DNA of 64,000 bases from Methanoflorens sp963701995 (GTDB lineage Archaea; Halobacteriota; Bog-38; Methanoflorentales; Methanoflorentaceae): the NCBI GenBank assembly GCA_963701995.1, contig OY969693.1:2051297-2115296 (forward strand), in the 5' to 3' direction. The stretch's first letter is position 1. Each line of letters opens with the position of its first letter. The position numbers were made by a program, and so were the translations under genes. Below are positions 59,083 through 64,000 of this stretch, in pieces. Under the pieces are notes generated by a model. That model was not told the DNA's origin. It did not search any database and worked only from the letters and a program-made list of their open reading frames with translations.

Positions 59083-59523
59083 TCACCAATATCTCTTCCC
59101 CGTGAGGAACGCATCAACCCCCCGCTTATTGATCGTTCTGAGGTTCTTCGTGTGAGCGTCTGCGTGCGTCGCCGTGAGGAAACTGAGCTTCTCGCAGGTC
59201 TCAAAATTAGTGCATTGCCAGCACCCCTGAAAGTCGTGCTTCCTGCAACAATTCCTAATCTTGCATTGCGGTGGCCCGCCATTGTCGCGGCACCCGCGTT
59301 TACTCCGAAGCTTCACCATTGCCCCGAGGGTCTCGTAACACGGCTCATAGTTGGCAAATGGCTTGAAGAACGTGGCAAGCCCTGGAGCCACTCGCTCGAA
59401 ATGATACTCGCGCAGCTTCTTACGCAAATCGCGCGCTAAATCAGCAATCTCTCCCGAGTGATTGGGACAGTCGCCGCAGTGAAGACCACAGTATGCTATC
59501 AAGCTTACGTCGGTTTCATTCAT
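59083..59523 (-). CDS. DUF3795 protein
   Basis: 146 residues from ATG at 59523 (MNETDVSLIAYCGLHCGDCP). The CGLHCxxCP opening and the later CKIRNCCRKHDFQGCWQC and FETCEKLSF match the Cys-rich DUF3795 family, which probably binds a metal or Fe-S cluster. Length is normal. Function unknown. Confidence 0.8.
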   Translation of the reverse strand: MNETDVSLIAYCGLHCGDCPNHSGEIADLARDLRKKLREYHFERVAPGLATFFKPFANYEPCYETLGAMVKLRSKRGCRDNGGPPQCKIRNCCRKHDFQGCWQCTNFETCEKLSFLTATHADAHTKNLRTINKRGVDAFLTGKRYW

Positions 59524-59778
59524 GCTCACAGTTCCACCTTCTCTGTCCGCTGCCGATTCTATAAGATTGTTTCCTTGTGTTGCGCTTCGGCGGTAAACGC
59601 CTAGCATAGGTCATATCGAGCATTACAGCCCGAATGCTCGCTGCTCACTAATCCTAACCAGCTTTTGATCGGTCTCTGACGCGCAAGCAGGCTCGCTTAT
59701 TGTCACGAAGATTAGTTAGCGCGAAGCGGATATCAGCGTTCTCGAAACATTTCGAAACAAAAACATTAGCACGAATTT

Positions 59779-60454
59779 ATGAGTACTGATGGCAGATACG
59801 ATCATGTCAATCGTGGGTTTTACAACGGACAGGTGATATTAAGAGGGAACCGCAGAGCAGACCTCTTTTCCGGACGTCACGACGTTCCACGGGCACGTTT
59901 GTCCTGGAACAGCAATCGGATACCGCGCTGCAAAGATAGCAACGCGGGAGCTTTCCTCTGATACATCAGTCGACGAGGAATTGGTAGCTATAGTTGAAAA
60001 CGACAGCTGTAGCGTCGACGCCGTGCAGGTTGTAACTGGTTGCACATTCGGAAAAGGCAATCTTATGTTTAGAGATTACGGAAAGCACGTGTACACGTTC
60101 ATAAACAGGGACACCGGTGACGCAGTACGAATCGCGTTGAAGAGTTCAGTGGATCTAGAGCACATGGATCCAGCGTGGAGCCCGCTGCGGGAAAAGGTGA
60201 GTTCCGGATCCGCCTCGCAGCAACAAGAGCAGGAATTCAGGAAACGCGCAGACAGGATCGCTGAAACGCTCATGAAGATGCCAGAGGAAGATTTGTTTGA
60301 CGTCACGCATGTCGAAATCGCCGATGTTCCGAGAAAGGCACGGATATTTCGGTCGGTAATGTGTCACAAGTGCGGAGAGCCGGTTTCAGAACACAGAGTG
60401 CGACTGGAGAACGGCGAAGCGGTATGCATTCCCTGCTCGGAGGGAATAACGTGA
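59779..60454 (+). pseudogene. fmdE: FmdE-domain protein, frameshifted
   Basis: Canonical FmdE protein: FHGHVCPGTAIGYRAAKIAT and CSVDAVQVVTGCTFGKGN carry the family Cys/His residues, unlike the paralogue at 10416. The C-terminal zinc ribbon is VMCHKCGEP ... AVCIPC. The start MSTDGRYDHVNRGFY is in another frame; one extra G in AGAGGGAAC (59845-59847) separates them. Without it the protein reads ILRGTAEQTSFPDVTTFHGH and is about 224 residues. Either broken or a sequence error. Confidence 0.75.
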
Positions 60455-60646
60455 AAAACTGCTGTAAAGAATGGATGCTGAGGGCCGTAGATAAACGCGA
60501 CCGGGACGCTCAGCAAGGCTTTTACGCCAATAAAGACTCCTCCGCGTGCGTAATTGAGAAGCGTTCAGAATCAAGCTAGCCGCAAAGGGCTGACCGCTAC
60601 GCGGTTCTGTCGAAGGCTTTTTGACTCCTGACGTGAACTTACTATT

Positions 60647-60921
60647 ATAAGTGACGAGCACCTCACTACGAATCAAGGCGTTCCCGTTGCCGACAACAGA
60701 GTTCGCTGACAGTCGGTGAGCGTGGACCAGTCTTGCTGCAAGACGTGCATCTTATCGAAAAGCTCGCGCACTTCGACCGGGAGGTCATCCCGGAGCGGCG
60801 CATGCACGCCAAGGGCTCCGGCGCTATCGGCGCCTTCACCGTTACGAATGACATCACCCGCTACACCAAGGCCAAGCTCTTCTCCGAAGTCGGCAAGCAG
60901 ACGGAGATGTTAGCTAGATGA
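60647..60921 (+). pseudogene. catalase N-terminal fragment
   Basis: Bacterial-type heme catalase start: SDEHLTTNQGVPVADN, then after a one-base loss (about 60697) SLTVGERGPVLLQDVHLIEK and LAHFDREVIPERRMHAKGSG and TRYTKAKLFSEVGKQTEM, then a stop. The would-be ATG reads ATA. Only about 90 of roughly 500 residues remain; a later part of the same gene lies at 63536, with katG between. Confidence 0.75.
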
Positions 60922-60987
60922 GCAGCGAAACACTATTATTCATAGTAGCGCTGTTAAACAATTCACACCACGAAAGGAGTAAACATT

Positions 60988-63183
60988 ATGAATGAAGATA
61001 GCAAGAGCCCGGTAACGGGCAGTGCTCACAAACACACGGCCGGCAGAGGCACGTCGAACAGGGACTGGTGGCCGAACCAGTTGAACCTCAGGATTCTCCA
61101 CCAGAACTCTTCCTTGTCCACTCCCATGGGCGAGGCGTTCAACTACGCTGAGGAATTCAAGAAGCTCGACCTCGAGGCCCTAAAGAAGGGCCTCTACGCG
61201 CTGATGACGGACTCACAGGACTGGTGGCCGGCCGACTACGGTCACTACGGGGGGCTCTTCATCCGGATGGCGTGGCACAGCGCGGGCACCTACCGCACCG
61301 GGGACGGCCGCGGGGGCGCGGGGTCCGGCACTCAACGCTTTGCGCCCCTCAACAGCTGGCCGGACAATGCGAACCTCGACAAGGCGCGCCGTTTGCTTTG
61401 GCCGATCAAGCAGAAGTACGGCAAGAAAATCTCCTGGGCCGACCTGATGATCCTCGCCGGCAACTGCGCTCTGGAGTCAATGGGCTTCAAGACATTCGGC
61501 TTCGGCGGCGGGCGCGAAGACATCTGGGAGCCTGAAGAAGACATCTACTGGGGGGCCGAGAGCGAGTGGCTTGGCGACAAGCGCTACTCTGGTGACCGAG
61601 AACTCGAGAATCCCCTTGCCGCCGTGCAGATGGGCCTGATTTACGTGAACCCAGAAGGGCCGAACGGCAAGCCGGATCCGGTCGGGTTAGGCCGCGACAT
61701 CTGCGAAACCTTCGCGCGTATGGCGATGAACGACGAAGAGACCGTCGCACTCGTCGCGGGCGGGCACACTTTCGGCAAATGCCATGGTGCCGGCGATGCC
61801 GCCCTTGTCGGTCCCGAGCCGGAAGGCACCAGCATCGTAGAGCAGGGCCTTGGCTGGATCAGCAGCTTCGGCAGCGGCAAGGGCGATGACACGATCACCA
61901 GCGGCCTGGAAGGTGCCTGGACGCCGAACCCGATCCAGTGGGACATGGGCTATTTCGACATGCTGTTCGGCTACGAGTGGGAACTGACAAAGAGCCTCGC
62001 AGGCGCCTGGCAGTGGAGGCCAAAGGATGTGGCTGCCAAGGACCTCGTGCCATCCGCCCACGATCCGTCGAAACGGGTCCCGACCATGATGTCCACCGCG
62101 GACATGGCGATGCGGATGGACCCAATCTACGAGCCGATCTCGCGGCGCTTCCACGAGAACCCGGAAGAGTTCGCGGATGCCTTCGCGCGCGCGTGGTTCA
62201 AGCTGACGCACCGCGACATGGGTCCCCGCTCGCGCTATCTCGGCGCGGAGGTCCCGGCGGAAGAGCTGATCTGGCAGGATCCCGTCCCGGCAGTCGATCA
62301 CGACCTGATCGACACGGCCGACATCGCGGAGCTCAAGGCCAAAATCCTTGCCTCGGGGCTGTCGATCCCCGAACTCGTCTCGACCGCCTGGGCGTCGGCC
62401 TCGACCTTCCGCGGCTCCGACAAACGCGGCGGGGCGAACGGGGCGCGCATCCGCCTCGCGCCGCAAAAGGATTGGGAAGTCAACCAGCCGACCCTACTGA
62501 AGACTGTGCTGCAGACCCTTGAGGAAATCCAAGAGAAATTCAACAGCGCGCAGTCAGGAGGGAAGAGGGTTTCGCTCGCCGACTTGATCGTCCTGGGTGG
62601 ATGCGCAGGTGTCGAGCAAGCCGCGAAGAATGCCGGTCACGATGTGACCGTTCCCTTCACGCCGGGACGTACGGATGCGTCGCAGGAGCAAACCGACGTG
62701 GAGTCATTCGTCGTACTCGAACCGGCTGCAGACGGGTTCCGTAACTACCAAAAAGCCACATATGCAGTAACGGCAGAGGAACTGCTGGTTGATCGTGCGC
62801 AACTGCTGACGCTGACCGCTCCTGAGATGACGGTTCTCGTTGGCGGTATGCGAGTCCTGAATGCCAACTTCGGAAAGTCCCAGCACGGCGTCTTCACCAA
62901 GCGGCCAGAGACGCTCACCAATGACTTCTTCGTGAATCTGCTCGACATGAGCACGACGTGGAAGGCAACCGCGGAAGACGATGATGTGTTCGAGGGCCGT
63001 GATCGCGCAACAGGCGCACTCAAGTGGAGCGGCACCCGTGTCGACCTAATCTTCGGTTCGAACTCCCAACTCCGAGCCTTGGCGGAAGTCTACGGATGTG
63101 AGGACTCCCAGGAGAAATTCCTGCACGACTTTGTAGCGGTGTGGAACAAAGTCATGAACCTTGACCGATTCGACCTTGCCTGA
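60988..63183 (+). CDS. katG: catalase-peroxidase KatG
   Basis: Heme enzyme that breaks down hydrogen peroxide and acts as a peroxidase, 731 residues, complete. Distal site RMAWHSAGTYR (Trp and His), the adduct Tyr in MGLIYVNPEGPNG and Met in ARMAMNDEET, proximal GGHTFGKCHGAGD. The C-terminal duplicated domain is present. AAAGGAG precedes the ATG. It is GC-rich and bacterial in style, so horizontal transfer is likely. It lies between two pieces of a broken catalase gene. Confidence 0.96.
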   Translation: MNEDSKSPVTGSAHKHTAGRGTSNRDWWPNQLNLRILHQNSSLSTPMGEAFNYAEEFKKLDLEALKKGLYALMTDSQDWWPADYGHYGGLFIRMAWHSAGTYRTGDGRGGAGSGTQRFAPLNSWPDNANLDKARRLLWPIKQKYGKKISWADLMILAGNCALESMGFKTFGFGGGREDIWEPEEDIYWGAESEWLGDKRYSGDRELENPLAAVQMGLIYVNPEGPNGKPDPVGLGRDICETFARMAMNDEETVALVAGGHTFGKCHGAGDAALVGPEPEGTSIVEQGLGWISSFGSGKGDDTITSGLEGAWTPNPIQWDMGYFDMLFGYEWELTKSLAGAWQWRPKDVAAKDLVPSAHDPSKRVPTMMSTADMAMRMDPIYEPISRRFHENPEEFADAFARAWFKLTHRDMGPRSRYLGAEVPAEELIWQDPVPAVDHDLIDTADIAELKAKILASGLSIPELVSTAWASASTFRGSDKRGGANGARIRLAPQKDWEVNQPTLLKTVLQTLEEIQEKFNSAQSGGKRVSLADLIVLGGCAGVEQAAKNAGHDVTVPFTPGRTDASQEQTDVESFVVLEPAADGFRNYQKATYAVTAEELLVDRAQLLTLTAPEMTVLVGGMRVLNANFGKSQHGVFTKRPETLTNDFFVNLLDMSTTWKATAEDDDVFEGRDRATGALKWSGTRVDLIFGSNSQLRALAEVYGCEDSQEKFLHDFVAVWNKVMNLDRFDLA

Positions 63184-63535
63184 TCGTAGGATAAACGTCT
63201 TTCGAGGGCTTCTAATAAGGCGGCGAAAATTCTAGTTTAATCTGCTAAGTTGCTTCAACATCGACTGAATTTGTGGCCAAATCAATGTAGATTTAAAGAA
63301 CCCTATAACGGCTCCGACCCACTTAGTAACATCCGAAACGCTTCAAAGTATCAATTCGACACAGCGACCGGAGCCTAATACAGGCTCCGACAGCAGCTCT
63401 AGATTAAGTCAAGTGGGCGCACTACAAGCTCCTTTGTCCGGAGCATGCGGTGACCTGTGATCAAGGATTAACATAAGTGTAGTTTGGCTTTTGAAATGCA
63501 AAATAGAGTCATTAAGTGAGGCGAAAAAAGCACGA
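63184..63535. other. region between katG and the catalase fragment
   Basis: About 350 bases, AT-rich compared with katG, with no gene that I can support. It should mark the junction of the catalase remnant. Confidence 0.4.
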
Positions 63536-63873
63536 GACTCGAACATCCCGACGAGCTCCTCAGCAAACAGTCGCTTTTGGGATTTCATCTCCCTGACGCC
63601 CGAGTCAACACACATGATCACCTGGCTTTTTTCGGACCGCGGGACACCTAAGAGCTACCGGACGATGAAGGATTTGGCGTCAACACCTATAAGTGGACTA
63701 ACGCAGCGGGTGAAGCCCGCTATGTGAAGTGTCACTGGAAGCCGAAGCTGGGCGTCCAATCACTTGACCGCCATGAAGCTACAGCCTTGGCAGGGACCGA
63801 CCCTGATTACCTCACTCGGGACCTCTGGGCTCCGATCGCAACGTCGAGCGACTTTCCTCTTGTGAGTTTTTAG
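63536..63873 (+). pseudogene. catalase internal fragment
   Basis: Reads SRFWDFISLTPESTHMITWL and FSDRGTPKSYRTM, then after a one-base loss (about 63667) GFGVNTYKWTNAAGEARYVK and LGVQSLDRHEATALAGTDPD then DLWAPIA and a stop. This is the middle of a heme catalase; its N-terminus is at 60647. Confidence 0.75.
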
Positions 63874-64000
63874 GGAAAAACTATTGTCAACGTCTCTACC
63901 CGCACTCCGCTCCAGTTAGCGCAGGAACCACGCAGCCGAGGGGTAGCGAGCGACCGTCAAAAAAAGCTGTCAACTGACGAGCTGTTACTTTAGCAATACT

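Overview
The window reads as archaeal chromosome, most likely from a methanogen-related euryarchaeon (Methanomicrobia-like). The 16S gene has the archaeal 5' and 3' ends, the rRNA operon carries a spacer tRNA-Ala and flanking processing stems, there is a TATA-binding protein, promoters look like TTTATATA boxes, and there are formylmethanofuran dehydrogenase subunits, archaeal PurP proteins and TRAM/DUF3795-type small proteins. I cannot name the species.

Layout. 0-1 kb: a HEAT-repeat gene with an in-frame stop and a small helical protein. 1.2-11 kb: molybdate/tungstate uptake, with tupBCA (tungstate) followed by modC, modA and modB, interrupted by an aldehyde dehydrogenase. 10.4-14 kb: a divergent FmdE-domain gene opposite fwdBDC, the CO2/formate-chemistry part of formylmethanofuran dehydrogenase. 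14-18.2 kb: a purP paralogue, a FAD dehydrogenase with a cysteine cluster, and a second purP broken by one base. 18.3-23.3 kb: the rRNA operon (minus strand; 16S, tRNA-Ala, 23S, tRNA-Cys, 5S). 24-31.3 kb: an accessory zone with two decayed integrases, truncated genes, tiny zinc-ribbon and coiled-coil proteins, and the TBP gene. 31.7-34.3 kb: a metallo-beta-lactamase protein, a methyltransferase, an iron-sulfur flavoprotein and two small ORFs. 34.6-41.1 kb: a compact trpEGDCFBA operon behind a repeat-containing promoter. 41.6-55 kb: mixed housekeeping and surface genes (nuclease-like protein, lipoproteins, phospholipid synthase, HAD protein, amino-acid permease, ABC exporter, nitroreductase, flavodoxin). 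55.4-58.5 kb: a multi-PAS histidine kinase with a near-perfect triplicated PAS domain. 58.7-64 kb: zinc and DUF3795 proteins, a broken FmdE gene, and katG lying between two pieces of a broken catalase gene.

How it fits together. The first 14 kb looks like a Mo/W regulon. A 26-bp palindrome, NCGWTAT-N12-ATAWCGN with occasional mismatches, recurs at five intergenic sites: before tupB, before tupA, before modA, before modB, and between the FmdE gene and fwdBDC. Its arms and length resemble bacterial ModE operators. Metal uptake would thus be tied to an enzyme that uses the metal. fwdBDC comes without fwdA or the ferredoxin subunits and sits next to PurP genes, which use free formate, so this local cluster may supply formate for purine synthesis; that is inference.

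Caution: at least six genes carry single-base indels or stops (HEAT, purP, integrase, DUF4326-like, cupin, flavodoxin, FmdE, catalase). Some may be sequencing or assembly errors rather than pseudogenes.
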